Source of the DNA: Symsagittifera roscoffensis
Lineage: Eukaryota; Xenacoelomorpha; Acoela; Convolutidae
Assembly (NCBI RefSeq): GCF_963678635.1
Contig: NC_087068.1
Span: 7,223,907 to 7,287,906, forward strand
Length of the DNA: 64,000 nucleotides
Reading direction: 5' to 3'
The notes below the pieces were generated by a model. The model did no database searches. It had not been told where the DNA came from and saw only the letters and a program-made list of their open reading frames with translations. Below, in pieces: positions 1 through 10,672 of the stretch. Both the position numbers and the translations under genes were made by a program. Positions within the stretch are counted from its first letter, which is position 1; every line of letters starts with the position of its first letter.

Positions 1-2
1 TA

Positions 3-3000
3 GGTTTCGTTAAACGAGAACACCACAGCTGGTCATCAGAAAGTTCAGACGATTACATGGTTAAGGCAATTCGACGGAAGAAGGAAACGGTGTTGAAAGT
101 TGCTGGGCCTAAACTCAAAATATTCATTAATGGGCACCCGATGAACATTTGGATCGACAGTGGATCGCCGATATCCATTCTAACACTAGAAGATTTGAGA
201 AGAACAGTGGGAAGAGCGGGAATCAACTTGAAGCAGGATAACACTGACGATGACGAATTTCGAGACTACAGTAACAATCGGATCAAGATGCTGGGCAGAA
301 TGGAACTCGAGTTAGCATCAAACGGCTGGAAGACGACAGCAGAAGTCCGAGTCATTGGGGGGACCAGACCATCCATCGTGGGACGTGATTTGATGGGTAA
401 ACTCGGACTCCAGTTGATGCAAGCAGATCCAAGGGGGGAAGTCACGAACATCCAGGGGGCGGAGGACAATTCATGTAAGGAGGGGCACGATGAACCGGAG
501 GATGAGCAGATGGATCAATGGCAATCATACTTCAGTAAGCTATTCCCAAAACTTTTTACTAGAGTTGGAAAAATTAGGAACTACAAAGTTCAAGCAGAAT
601 TTTTCAAAAATCTTGTACCAGTGCAGCAGAAGGGACGGAGAGTGCCGGTAACGCTCCAAGAAAAAGTGGACAAAGAAATTGATAAGCTATTAACCCAGGG
701 ACATATAGAAAAATTGAAAGAGTGTTCGGATCGATATTTTGTTTCTCCGATCGTCATCACCGTAAAAAAAGACGGGTCCGTAAAATTAGCATTGGAATCA
801 CGAGAGCTTAATAAACAAGTGCATAAAAACAAATACCAGATGCCAAATATAGAAGAACTTGTATATACAATAGGACAACTTATTTCCGAGAAAAAACAAG
901 GGGAGGTGTACTTTACTACGATGGACCTAACGTACGCGTATGGGCAACTACCGCTTAGTGAAGAAACAAGCGTGCACTGTAACTTTTCTTTGGTGGGCGG
1001 ACGGTCGACAGGAACTTACCGTTTCCGAACAGGGTTTTACGGGTTAACGTCAATGCCGGCAGAGTTCCAGCGAGTAATGGACTCAATTTTAAACGAATTC
1101 CCACAAGCGAACGCGTTTATTGATGATATTTTGGTTACAACCAACGGAACGGAAGTAGAACATATCTCCTTGGTTGAAAAGATCCTCCGGAAACTAAACC
1201 ACGAAAACATATCCTTGAAGTTACCAAAATGCGAGTTTGCGAAACGAGAATGCGAGTGGCTTGGCCATCGTATAACCGAAACGGGGGTTACGCCTCTTAA
1301 ACGAAAAACATCGCCGATAGACGCATTGAAAGCTCCTAAGACAGTCACGCAATTAAAGTCATATATGGGCTCAATCCACAGCTTGCATAAATGTTTACCA
1401 GCGATAGCGGAGATGTCAGCTCCATTAAGGCCACTCCTCAGCAAGAAAAACGAATATAACTGGACCGCGGAATGCGAAAATGCTTTCCAAAACATTAAAA
1501 TGGGGGTAGCGAACATAGTTGAATTAAAACACTTTGATAATCATAAAGACATTAGAGTTGTTTGCGATGCAAGTCACAATGGCCTTGGAGCGGTTTTAGA
1601 GCAATTGGGTACAGAAGGGTGGCGCCCGATATCTTTTGCATCACGATTTTTAAACGCAGCCGAGAAAAAATATTCCACTAACGAGCTTGAGATGCTGGCG
1701 GTGGTATGGGGGGCCGAGTATTTCAGAAACTTCATCCTAGGAGAATCATTTACAGTTATTAGCGATCATAAGGCTTTAATTTCATTACTTAACGGGAATA
1801 ACAAGAAAAACAAAACACTTTTTTCAAGACTGACACGTTGGCTAGACAGACTGATTCCTTTTGACTTTGTAATAGAACACAAACCGGGCGCCAAGATTGG
1901 ATTGGCAGATTATTTGTCAAGGCATCCTAGCGAACCCCCTAAACCGATAAGTCAATATGATAATTTGTTCACCGTGGCAAAAATCGCTTCGATTAGAAAA
2001 TCCCTTGGTTTTACAAATGATTTAAAACCCCTTGGTAAACGAAATTATCAGGATATTGGAGAAACTGGTTCTAAACAGTCTAGACGGTTTTCATCCAATC
2101 AAAAGCGAGAACGGATAACATGCATACAACCAGCGACGGTTGAGGGCGGAAAGTCATGCGTGAAGACAACGACCAATAGGAAACGATCAATTTGCATAAC
2201 GCGTAAATCAAAGAAATCCAAGGGACATTCAGTGTGCTCCAGATATTGTTCCCTTGGAAGACGGTTAAATTTGCCTACATCAAAACACTCAAACAAAATG
2301 GATAGCGACTCTAATTGTTCTTTCCCAGTATTTGAAATTGAAAATGTTGAAAATGTTACAATTGATTCCCAAACTAACACTCCGAATATACTACAACCTC
2401 AGATCAACTCTCCGCTTAGATTAGATGAAAATTTATTGAGTAGCGATGAAATAACTGTCATTAACCCTGAAATTGTTGCAATTACTAAAAACACACGGGA
2501 TTCAAAAATTAATACAGTACTTTCCATACCTTCGAAATTTCCAGGCGAGCTTTTTCCTACTGTTAATCCGAATCAGCAAATTATGTCCATCATTCCCCGT
2601 GATTGCAAGGTTATCAAGAAGTCCCAAGCGTTACCAGAACTTTTTAATTTAGAATTTGTTGCCTCGAACATACCAGCGGATATGAACTTAGTACGAGTAA
2701 AAGAAGCATTGGAGAAGAAGACTAACTTGAAAGAAGAACTTCTGAAGATTGGGAAGTACTGGGCTCAATACGCTAACGATCTGTCGTTACGGGACGATTG
2801 TGTGTGGTTGGATGGACGGTTGGTCATCCCCTTGCCTTTACAAGTCCCAGTTGAATCGCGGACACACTATTACCATCACGGTAAAAGAAATATGTTCGAA
2901 GCAGCGCGTGACGTCTGGTATCCCTACATGTACCGCAGTTTGGCAGCAAAGGCCACGTACTGTCAGCAATGCACGGAAGCGGATAAGAATCTAAAATCGT

Positions 3001-3554
3001 TATTACCCAAGGGAGACATGGGTAAGGTCCCTGAACCAAGGGAACCCAATGAATGTTTACAGTTGGATTTCTGGGGGCCGATAAATTACTTGAATGAAAG
3101 TAAGAAATATGTTCTGGTTGCTACGGACCGATTCTCAAGGTGGCCGTCAGCAATGGTTACTACCACTAATACGTCAGATAAGGTCTTAAAATTCCTTGAT
3201 AAGTACATAACGCATCATGGAGTACCTCGGAAGATCCACGTTGATCAGGGATCATGTTTTACATCTAATAAATTTAAAAGCTTTTGTAACGAAGAAGGCA
3301 TCGAGCTAATGTACTCCCCAGTGAATGATCATCGAGGCACGGGGTCCGTTGAACGGACAATAGGAAGTTTGAAGAGTTTTGTCTTAACATATGCGACAGA
3401 AAAAGAGCATAAGTTTCTAGAATCTATGGTCGATAAAGCGCTAGGCGCCCTACGATTCTCCAAAAATGCAACTACTAAATTAACACCTTTGAAGCTCACC
3501 ACGGCAGGGAGGCCAATACCGTTTTACGAAACCTTACGAAAAAACCAAGTTTGA
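3..3554 (+). CDS. pol: Ty3/gypsy Pol polyprotein (protease-RT-RNase H-integrase), 5' incomplete
   Basis: The first ATG in view is at 57, but the same frame is open back to base 3, so the protein enters from upstream (Gag). Numbering from that ATG, the domains are: aspartic protease with an Asp-Ser-Gly-Ser active site at about residue 34 and the flap-side ILGRD-like VGRD at about 107-110; reverse transcriptase with FIDD at 354-357 in place of YVDD; RNase H with its first Asp at 504; a Ser/Asn/Lys-rich spacer at about 640-890; a zinc-binding HHCC region; and an integrase core with D1004, D1063 and E1099, a perfect DD35E spacing. No stop interrupts it, so the enzyme could be functional. The frame ends in TGA at 3552-3554, 7 bases after a slippery heptamer. 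The typical C-terminal tail of such polyproteins is not in this frame but in the next ORF. Family identity is certain; activity is inference. Confidence 0.93.
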   Translation, partial: GFVKREHHSWSSESSDDYMVKAIRRKKETVLKVAGPKLKIFINGHPMNIWIDSGSPISILTLEDLRRTVGRAGINLKQDNTDDDEFRDYSNNRIKMLGRMELELASNGWKTTAEVRVIGGTRPSIVGRDLMGKLGLQLMQADPRGEVTNIQGAEDNSCKEGHDEPEDEQMDQWQSYFSKLFPKLFTRVGKIRNYKVQAEFFKNLVPVQQKGRRVPVTLQEKVDKEIDKLLTQGHIEKLKECSDRYFVSPIVITVKKDGSVKLALESRELNKQVHKNKYQMPNIEELVYTIGQLISEKKQGEVYFTTMDLTYAYGQLPLSEETSVHCNFSLVGGRSTGTYRFRTGFYGLTSMPAEFQRVMDSILNEFPQANAFIDDILVTTNGTEVEHISLVEKILRKLNHENISLKLPKCEFAKRECEWLGHRITETGVTPLKRKTSPIDALKAPKTVTQLKSYMGSIHSLHKCLPAIAEMSAPLRPLLSKKNEYNWTAECENAFQNIKMGVANIVELKHFDNHKDIRVVCDASHNGLGAVLEQLGTEGWRPISFASRFLNAAEKKYSTNELEMLAVVWGAEYFRNFILGESFTVISDHKALISLLNGNNKKNKTLFSRLTRWLDRLIPFDFVIEHKPGAKIGLADYLSRHPSEPPKPISQYDNLFTVAKIASIRKSLGFTNDLKPLGKRNYQDIGETGSKQSRRFSSNQKRERITCIQPATVEGGKSCVKTTTNRKRSICITRKSKKSKGHSVCSRYCSLGRRLNLPTSKHSNKMDSDSNCSFPVFEIENVENVTIDSQTNTPNILQPQINSPLRLDENLLSSDEITVINPEIVAITKNTRDSKINTVLSIPSKFPGELFPTVNPNQQIMSIIPRDCKVIKKSQALPELFNLEFVASNIPADMNLVRVKEALEKKTNLKEELLKIGKYWAQYANDLSLRDDCVWLDGRLVIPLPLQVPVESRTHYYHHGKRNMFEAARDVWYPYMYRSLAAKATYCQQCTEADKNLKSLLPKGDMGKVPEPREPNECLQLDFWGPINYLNESKKYVLVATDRFSRWPSAMVTTTNTSDKVLKFLDKYITHHGVPRKIHVDQGSCFTSNKFKSFCNEEGIELMYSPVNDHRGTGSVERTIGSLKSFVLTYATEKEHKFLESMVDKALGALRFSKNATTKLTPLKLTTAGRPIPFYETLRKNQV
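3539..3545 (+). other. candidate -1 ribosomal frameshift slippery site (A AAA AAC)
   Basis: The pol frame reads CGA AAA AAC CAA GTT TGA here, so the heptamer is in the correct X XXY YYZ register. A -1 slip would enter an open frame continuing to 4519. The same heptamer is used by several retroviruses for -1 frameshifting (established knowledge). No downstream pseudoknot was modelled. Confidence 0.5.
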
Positions 3555-4519
3555 ATAATTTGAATTGGAAGAACGTCTTAAAACAAAAATGTTTGTGTTT
3601 AGACGAAACTGATCCTGAGATGAGTAAAGTTGCATTCCCTCAGCATTCGAATTGGGAGGAGAGGTCTGACCTAACATACGCTCCAGCTTTGCGAAGGGCC
3701 CCTATCACGCTCGATAGTGACCAACAAATGGACGCATGTCCAAGGGAGGTATCGGGAGTTGCCCCAAAAATCCAAGGGAGTGGAGACACTGGCCCTAACA
3801 TCCAGGGGAGTGGAGGAGGACACAACCTATACCAGCGTACTACCAGCAAGACCCTAAATCGGTATAAATTACTAAAATCCAATGTTATCTCTGAATCCGA
3901 ACATACTTTAAAACTTAAAAACGGATCCGTTCTTAGGAAAAGTGCAGTGGCATCAAAACCGAAACCTGACCTTCCCAAGAAACGGAAGCCGGCTACGCTC
4001 AAGGATATGTTAGCGAGCGCAAAGAAAGGGGCAGTCGTGAGCCCGAAATCAAAAAGGGCAAAGACCATGCAGACGGTACCAGTAGCCACCTTCGAGTCCG
4101 ACAGTTCGGATACTGAAGACTATCAGCCATTGACTATCATCCCTGCACGACTACCGGTAGAAATGCTAGCGAGACGCGAAGCAATTGCGGCGGGACAAGG
4201 CCCAAGCGGCAGTACGGCAGTAGTGGAAGGAGGAACGGGAGCTAAAGCCAAATCCAGAGTGACAAGAGCGAAGCGAGGAAAAGGGGGCCAAAGAAAACAA
4301 GTGAAGGAAAGCCAGGAACGTCCAGTGTTAGTGGTGCGAGAGTGCCTTGTAAATAGTAGTCAGGAAGAAGACGTTGAATCAGGCAGTCAAAGTGAAACCT
4401 CGGGAACCAGAAGGAGTACAAGAAGAAGAAAGCCAGTAGACAAAATGGGAGGAGTTATGATCGAAACTATCCAGGGGGCGGAACAAACAGGAAAACATCC
4501 AGGGGGAGAAGGAAAATGA
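3545..4519 (+). CDS. Pol C-terminal tail ORF, -1 frame relative to pol
   Basis: This frame is open from the slippery heptamer to TGA at 4517-4519. Its first ATG is at 3620. The product is hydrophilic and rich in Lys, Arg, Ser and Gly, with basic NLS-like clusters (PKKRKP at about 140 codons in) and a repeated IQGSG motif. Near its end is RRSTRRRKPVDKMGG. That pattern resembles the RRS-R-RKPPDRL tail that closes many Ty3/gypsy and BEL polyproteins. It is therefore probably the C-terminal extension of integrase, reached by -1 frameshifting, or separated from pol by an old frameshift mutation. An independent start at 3620 is also possible. No Env-like signal peptide or membrane segment is seen. 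Confidence 0.6.
   Translation, partial: PSLNNLNWKNVLKQKCLCLDETDPEMSKVAFPQHSNWEERSDLTYAPALRRAPITLDSDQQMDACPREVSGVAPKIQGSGDTGPNIQGSGGGHNLYQRTTSKTLNRYKLLKSNVISESEHTLKLKNGSVLRKSAVASKPKPDLPKKRKPATLKDMLASAKKGAVVSPKSKRAKTMQTVPVATFESDSSDTEDYQPLTIIPARLPVEMLARREAIAAGQGPSGSTAVVEGGTGAKAKSRVTRAKRGKGGQRKQVKESQERPVLVVRECLVNSSQEEDVESGSQSETSGTRRSTRRRKPVDKMGGVMIETIQGAEQTGKHPGGEGK
4500..4518 (+). other. polypurine tract and presumed 3' LTR start of element 1
   Basis: A run of G and A (4501-4516) directly precedes TG at 4517. A polypurine tract followed by TG is the normal border of a 3' LTR. The ORF stop codon TGA overlaps this border. Confidence 0.5.
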
Positions 4520-5762
4520 ATCTTATTCTACACTCAATCAAAAATTCATTAACCCAGGGAGAGAGATGGCCATAAGCCTAAAACTCAAGTTTGTTAAAAC
4601 TCAAGTTTGTTGTATTATAGTTGAGGCGGCAGGTTGAAGGTGTATTTATTATATTAAAATTTAAATTACTATGTACTTAAATTTTACATCCATACGGAAA
4701 TGTCAGGGGCTACAATATGTTCAGTTGTCAATCATCCTAGTTGTCAATCATCCTAGTTGCTATTCTTTATTTCTCATACTTTAATTAAGTGTGAGTTTGG
4801 TACCGGCCTGTCAATCAACTTAAAGCTGTCTAGCTGTTATGTGTTGACCTCTAGTTCACTCTCTTATTTATGCGAACTAGAATACAGTCAATTGAGTATT
4901 TAACAGCCATCGTTTTACTAACTCTTGTTAAAGCCCAGGGTAAATGAATTCGTTAAAAGTGAGCAAATTACAGGCAACTAAAAGTCCTTTAATGAAAAGT
5001 TGCTGATTAAATTGAGAATTCACGTTTTCCTCGTTTCTTCGTTTACTTTGTGTCATTTAGTGTGAAATGCAATTTTTTCTTTGAAACAGACAGTTTTTTA
5101 AATTATTTTTTAAAACCTAATCACAACCAACAGGAAACTAATGTGACACTGCGTTGCACACCTTACGAGATTTATATGAGGCAGAGCATAGTGAGACACA
5201 AAACGCCATAACCCGTACTTTTTTGCCAATCCGTGATCTGGTCGGAAGAATAAACTTAAACACTCAGATGCACAAAAAAAAAACAGGACGAAGACTAGCA
5301 AAATTGTTTTTAAGAGCTGAGACCAACAGCGTTTGGTCCCACAACTGCCCTTGATCACCCAGACGAACAAGATTTTGTCAGAGAAAAAAGACAAGATTGT
5401 TCAGAAAAATTGAAAAACTTAAAATGTTTTTGTTTTGTTTTTGTTATTTTATCCCCCCCCCCCCCCCCCCCCCCCCAAGTACTATGCGTTATTTTTAAAA
5501 AAAAGATTTATTTTGTGTCTGCCACTAATGGCCGATAATTTTGTGGGAATCAAATGTCGTCCGCGATGTCAAGCATCACGTCTATCCATGTCTATGTTAA
5601 GTGCAAGCTGTGTGGAATTGTGTCTCTCACATGTGTGAGAATGGCCACTCAGTCGTCAATAACCACGCATTCGTCCCGTACACTTAGTCTGGGACGGATG
5701 TTATAAAAATCTGTTCTGTAGGATAGTTCAATTGCCTCTCAGTTTCTCTCTGTCTTAAGTTC
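4520..5762. other. probable 3' LTR sequence and unassigned DNA
   Basis: There is no gene here. Two 'aaactcaagtttgtt' units lie at about 4580-4611. A 16-18 bp unit (ttgtcaatcatcctag) is repeated in tandem at about 4724-4757. A run of 24 C sits at 5453-5476. The LTR end could not be determined. Confidence 0.4.
5453..5476. repeat. poly-C homopolymer (24 bp)
   Basis: Uninterrupted C run. Its reverse complement is a G-quadruplex-prone tract, and its length may be affected by assembly error. Confidence 0.9.
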
Positions 5763-7231
5763 TTATATTTCATGGTTGCTGCAGTTATAAAACTGTGTCC
5801 CAGCATTCGTGGGTAGTGATGTTGTTACCTTACCGTCAATGTTAGTTTGTGAAAAAATTTTCCGTAAGGTCTTTTCCGAGGCTGCTATATTATTCGTCTG
5901 GGACACCTTATAACAGTTTTTTGTTGATGTTATCGTTGAGGTCAAAGAATATTTTTTTGTACTTTTCTTGCTAGGTCTTGCTTCGTCTTTACATGCATTT
6001 TTTCCGAGTTGGCCTTCCTATGTCCATTTTTTGTGTGATCCAGCTTCATGATCGATCTGCATTTGATATTTTTCCTTGACGCTTTTTCCGGCTATTCATT
6101 GATTGAAACGGTTTCCTGCCTGCTGGTGTTTTTTTCGGTACATGCGCTGATTATCGTGTCTGCCCCTTTTTGCCATAAGCTTGCTGCTAGTTCCTCTCTG
6201 TCCTTCTTCTCTAGTCTGGCTATTATATTCTTAGCCACTTCCTTTTCCCTTTGGCGGATGCCTGCTTTTGTTTTGGAGTATTCTTGTTCCCATATGGTCG
6301 TTTCCATTCGCTTCTGTATTTTCCATTTTAGATGGTCAAAAATTTTTTTTCGTTTTCTCCTCGGTATTTTTTTTGGATGGTAGACCGGTTTTTACAGAAA
6401 AATTGCTTAAATTGGATTTGATTTGCTTACGCTACGCTTTTAGCCAGTTAATCAAATATTTTGTGATCTATTCCAATTGACCAGTTCTTTTAAACTAATT
6501 TTATCCAAATGTATCCCTGCGGTAACTTTAAAAACTACAATTTTTTGTTGGTAATTGCTAGTTAGCAGCGACGAGTTGACTGGATTTCTAATTTTTAATC
6601 CCGTCAAATGTTTTCTGTCAAAGTTGAATGGTATTAATCTGCCTAAATTGTATCGTTTTTGATTTTTTCGATACGCTTTAGGCACTTAATATAGCTTGGT
6701 CGTCGATAACTATCCTGAAGTTTTTTCCGTGTTTTCCTAAATAACTCCAATTCATCTATTGAGCAGTATTCTTCACGTGAGTTTAAAAATTTGGATGCGT
6801 ATGATATGATATGTCAACCAACCTTTAACAGAGTAATGGCCAAATCCGCTCTTAATCTGTCATTTAGGACTCAAGCACCAACCTGGTTTCTGAACAATGG
6901 TCAAAAAGTTTTTTGGTGAGTTCGACCACTAGTTTTACTATTTATATGAAAGTCGTGTTATCAATTTCCTCTCATTTGAACCTGTTTTTTTTGCGGTTTT
7001 CAGTAGTAGTCCAAGCTGCGCCGTTTCTGATGCCAAATTTGGGAGGTCTTTGTTAGTTGGTGCATATAACCTATAAAACTTTGAAATAATTTTAAGGTTT
7101 TTGGTGTTATGTAGGTTTTCTATAGCTGCTGTCTTTTTGACAAGGCGTCTTGTACCTTCTGCGTTCATGTTAAAGCCTAAGCATTTTGCTTCTTTGCTTG
7201 CAGTTTTGTGAATTAGCCAATCTCTTGTCAT
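5763..7231 (-). pseudogene. broken minus-strand coding fragments, probably a decayed mobile element
   Basis: Four separate minus-strand open stretches (7231-6938, 6685-6452, 6307-6092, 5945-5763) have protein-like composition, with Lys/Asn/Glu-rich, charged amphipathic segments. They are separated by stops and frame changes. I recognise no domain. They lie between two retroelement remnants, so a dead element is the likeliest source, but chance open frames in AT-rich DNA cannot be excluded. Confidence 0.25.
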
Positions 7232-7943
7232 TTAAACCATCTAATACCGTGATTAGAGCCGCTTGCTGCTCGGTTCTTTTCATTATTTTTGAGTTTAGTA
7301 ATTACCAGTATGTCATGTATATTACGCTAGTGGCTAGTGTTCTTACAATTGATCAGAGTTATGTCAAGACTTTTTGGTCAAAAACTCGGCTGGCATATCC
7401 ATTGAACTTGAATAGTTTATTTGGGAGAGTAAGATTATACAGACAGGTAAACAATAAACCACATGTACAAATCAAACCCACCAAGGATCATGCAAAAAGC
7501 TATGCAGCTTATCGAGGCATGACCCTGAAAAAACCCATGACAGAAGTTGCGATATAATATCCGACTTGATGATTCAAAAAAATAAATCTAGAAGATCTCC
7601 ATTGTCATTAAGAAACAATGAAAACATTTTTTTGAAAAACCCATTTAGTTGATGCTCAGTTAACTGTTTTAGGTTATCTGGTATTAGCTCGTTTGATTTC
7701 AAAAATTTATAACATTTAAGAGAAAAATTTTCCATGAACGCTGCATTATTTGTGTTCTAGTTTTCATGCTTGGTAAAGTTTTTGCCACAGAGGCCCGAGT
7801 AACCCGACGATTATTTAGAGATTCCAAATTAAAAGTTTCAAGAGGGGTTTTACCACGAAGTTGATTAAAAGTTTCTTTGAATATTTGTCTGAAATATAAG
7901 TCAAAACGGTGTCAATCTCAAAGGAATGTAAGATATATGAGGC

Positions 7944-9261
7944 TTATTCAAATTTTCTCTTGAAACAAATAGTTTTAAAAATACGTTTTTGCATCACAAA
8001 TATTTTTTCTAATAGGCTTTTTGATTTTGCACCCAATGCAAATAAACCGTAGGAAATGAGTGGCTTTGCATAGCAGTTATAAAATTTAACCAGCACATTT
8101 TTTGAGAAATAGTTTCTACCCTTGAATCGTAAACCGTTAAATTTAGCTAATTTACTACAAACAATATTAATTTGACTTTCAAATTTGAGTCTGTTGTCCA
8201 TTTGAATTCCTAAAAACCTAGAATCCGAAACTTCGGCGAGTACATTATTACCAAAAGAAAATTTTTCATTTAAGTTATCTCTTCCAAATTTCATTATTTT
8301 GCACTTCTTTTGATTTATGAGCAGTTTGTTATTATTGCACCAATTACATATTTTATTTAATTCTGTCTGGAATTTCGTTTTGGATGCAAAATTTTGAGCA
8401 TCAACTACCGTTGTATCATCTGCAAATCATGTTAGCTTAACGTTGCTGGCCGACGGCATATCATTTATGTATAAAAGGGACAGAAATGGCCCCAAAACTG
8501 AACCTTGAGGAACACCTTTTGTACATTCTCGCATATTCGAGACCGATTGATTTGAATAAACATATTGCTTTCTCCCTGTAAGATAATTTGTCATTAACTT
8601 GTGAATTTTCCCTCTGAACCCATGTTGATAAAGTTTGTCAAGCAAGATTTTCTGATCAATTGTATCAAATACTTTTTTCAAAACAATAAAGCAGGAGTAA
8701 CCAAATTTTTTATCAATTGATTCACGAAAAAAGTTAGTAATGGACAAAATGGCATGAGTACAGAAATGATTACTTCGAAATCCAAACTGATGCTTATCAA
8801 TCAAGTTGTTTTTAGCGGCAAAATTGGATATGCGCTTGAAAATAAGTTTTTCAAAAAGCTTACTTATACAAGACAACAAACTAATTGGACGGTAGTTATC
8901 GGGTTCAGTTTTATCGCCATTTTTATACAAAGGTAAAATTTTTGCAATTTTGAGAAAATTAGGAAAACACTCCTTTTCAAAGCAGATATTAAAAAAAAAG
9001 CGCTAAATGGTCAGCCAGCACCGGAGCAGAAAATTTTACCATTTTACTACTTATCCCATCATGACCAGTAGGTTTTTTATTGTTCAAGTTTTTAATTTCC
9101 TCTAGTATCTCATATCGATTAGTATCATATATAGCGAACGTGTTTTTATTAACAGGAAAATTTGATTTATACACGCTTTGTTTGAATTTTTCTGTTAGTT
9201 TTTCTCCAATAGTAGCAAAGTGTTCATTGAAAACATTAACCTCGAACAAAGCAGTATTCAC
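7944..9261 (-). pseudogene. LINE reverse transcriptase with one frameshift and one nonsense codon
   Basis: Reading right to left, the segment has the KPTGHDGIS motif (about 9040-9070), then a run of T on the coding strand (8991-8999 as A on +) where the frame shifts by one base. It continues with NYRPISLL, the AFDT-equivalent VFDTIDQ, and GVPQGSVLGP (about 8490-8520). An in-frame TGA at 8429-8427 falls directly before the catalytic FADD motif at 8426-8415. The same frame then continues through the thumb region (FLGIQMD) to 7944. These features are standard for CR1/Jockey-type RTs. The two lesions make this copy dead but fairly young. Confidence 0.85.
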
Positions 9262-9654
9262 ATTTTTTTTACCACAAAAATGTTTTAAAGCATCAAAAAT
9301 TCCGGACGAGTTCTTCTTCCTCGTTATCGTGTTATCATATTACCGGCGTTTACTCACCCTTATAACCTTAATAACATTGTTCCTACAAGAGGTGAAATTA
9401 TTTCTGTTTTCAATGGATGATGTCTGAACCCACTTTTTGTGTAACACATTTTGGTTATTCATCATTTTCTTAATTTTCAGGTTAATCCATGGGTGGTTGT
9501 TTTTATTCTTTTTTCGGATTTTTTTAGCAATACTTTGAAAATTCATCAATCAAGATTTGAGTCATTTCAATGATGTAAAGGTCAGGATCATCATCATTAA
9601 TTTTGTTCAATCGATTTTTTAGCGAAAATAAAAATTTCAAACAATAATCATCAT

Positions 9655-9933
9655 TCAGTAGTAAATCATAGTTGAAATCCGATTTATAAAAATCCACGTT
9701 TTGCTTTTCTGAAATAATTTTAGGTCACGCATAAGTCCATAATGGTCACTAATAGTACAATTTATTGTTGTTAATTGAGTTTCCTCCGCCGCAATTATAT
9801 GGTCAATGCATGTACTTGATGTTTTAGTTACTCTAGTTGGCTCGATATTTTGAACTTCTAAGTCAAAAGAAAGCAGAAGATTTTTGTAGTCAATAAAGTT
9901 GAACTGGTATGCCCATGTTGTTTTTCCTTCCAC
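9655..9933 (-). pseudogene. LINE endonuclease C-terminal fragment
   Basis: The fragment contains a TR...TSSTCIDHI segment and a downstream SDH, the C-terminal signature of APE-type LINE endonucleases. The catalytic N-terminal half is missing. It belongs to the same element as the RT to its left, but the frames are broken between them. Confidence 0.7.
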
Positions 9934-10134
9934 TGATCTGAAGTTAGCTTGCGCTTTGGTTTCGTTATCTGACAGGGTTTGAGCAAAAGCATATCTGATA
10001 TCCAGGGCTACAAAAAAGTGTCTCCAATTCTATTTCTTTTATCGCCTGTGTGAATTTTTCTAATCATAGTTGTCAAGAAATAGATTCCTGTGTTTTTGGT
10101 GGAATAAAAGGTCTCATACATTTTGGAAAGGAAA

Positions 10135-10245
10135 ATTGTCTGATAAGCGTTTAAATTAAACAAACAATTGTCTGATAAGCGTTTAAATTAAACAAACAAT
10201 TGTCTGATAAGCGTTTAAATTAAACAAATAATTGTCTGATAAGCG
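10135..10245. repeat. 32-bp tandem repeat, about 3.5 copies
   Basis: Units starting at 10135, 10167, 10199 and 10231 share attgtctgataagcg followed by tttaaattaaacaaa. They are nearly identical, so the array is recent. Confidence 0.95.
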
Positions 10246-10672
10246 TGTCAGAAGTTACCTGAAAAGAAAATTATTGCTCAAAAATTGAGGAATAACTTTC
10301 GTTCACTTTTTGATTCTCTAAATCTTTTCTCTGATTCAGGAAAACTTTTACCAAAAATATTTGCTTGAAAAATTGTTTTTTTTTCTAAAACATAATTAAA
10401 AAAAAGATGCTGGAAGGATTTTGAAAAGGACACAACTTCCCAACACAGATTTTTTTTGAAACAATTTATAAACACGTTTTTAAACACTCGACCCAGAATC
10501 CCTGAGTGCAGTTTAACTGCAAAATTCTTGCCTCTTAGGTTGTGTGTTTTCTTAATAAAAAAATTTAAGATTAATAAATTCTCGGGTAAAATTAAAAAAA
10601 AAAAGAAACACAAATAGTTAGCTGTACTTATAATTCGCTGTACAAAAAAATGTAAATGCGTATCATACAGTT

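Larger units (their letters stand above)
1..4519 (+). mobile_element. Ty3/gypsy LTR retrotransposon, 3' part (element 1)
   Basis: The order protease, reverse transcriptase, RNase H, integrase identifies a Ty3/gypsy element. The 5' LTR and gag lie outside the window. A purine-rich stretch ends just before TG at 4517, which is where a 3' LTR would start. The outer LTR end could not be placed because there is no second LTR to compare with. Confidence 0.85.
7944..10030 (-). mobile_element. APE-type non-LTR retrotransposon (CR1/Jockey-like LINE), 5'-truncated and mutated
   Basis: On the minus strand the end of an apurinic endonuclease domain (9933-9655, with a PTR...S...IDHI...SDH pattern) is followed by a linker and a full reverse transcriptase. 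Tandem 32-bp repeats and a MITE lie upstream of the truncated 5' end. There is no ORF1 and no clear poly-A tail or microsatellite at the 3' end. Confidence 0.85.

Noticed and set aside
6048-6383. Plus-strand 111-codon frame with hydrophobic composition
   Set aside because: It is rich in Phe/Ser/Leu because it lies opposite a Lys/Glu-rich minus-strand stretch. There are no membrane-protein signatures beyond that.
10135-10245. CRISPR array
   Set aside because: The 32-bp units are directly adjacent with no unique spacers, and the genome is eukaryotic.
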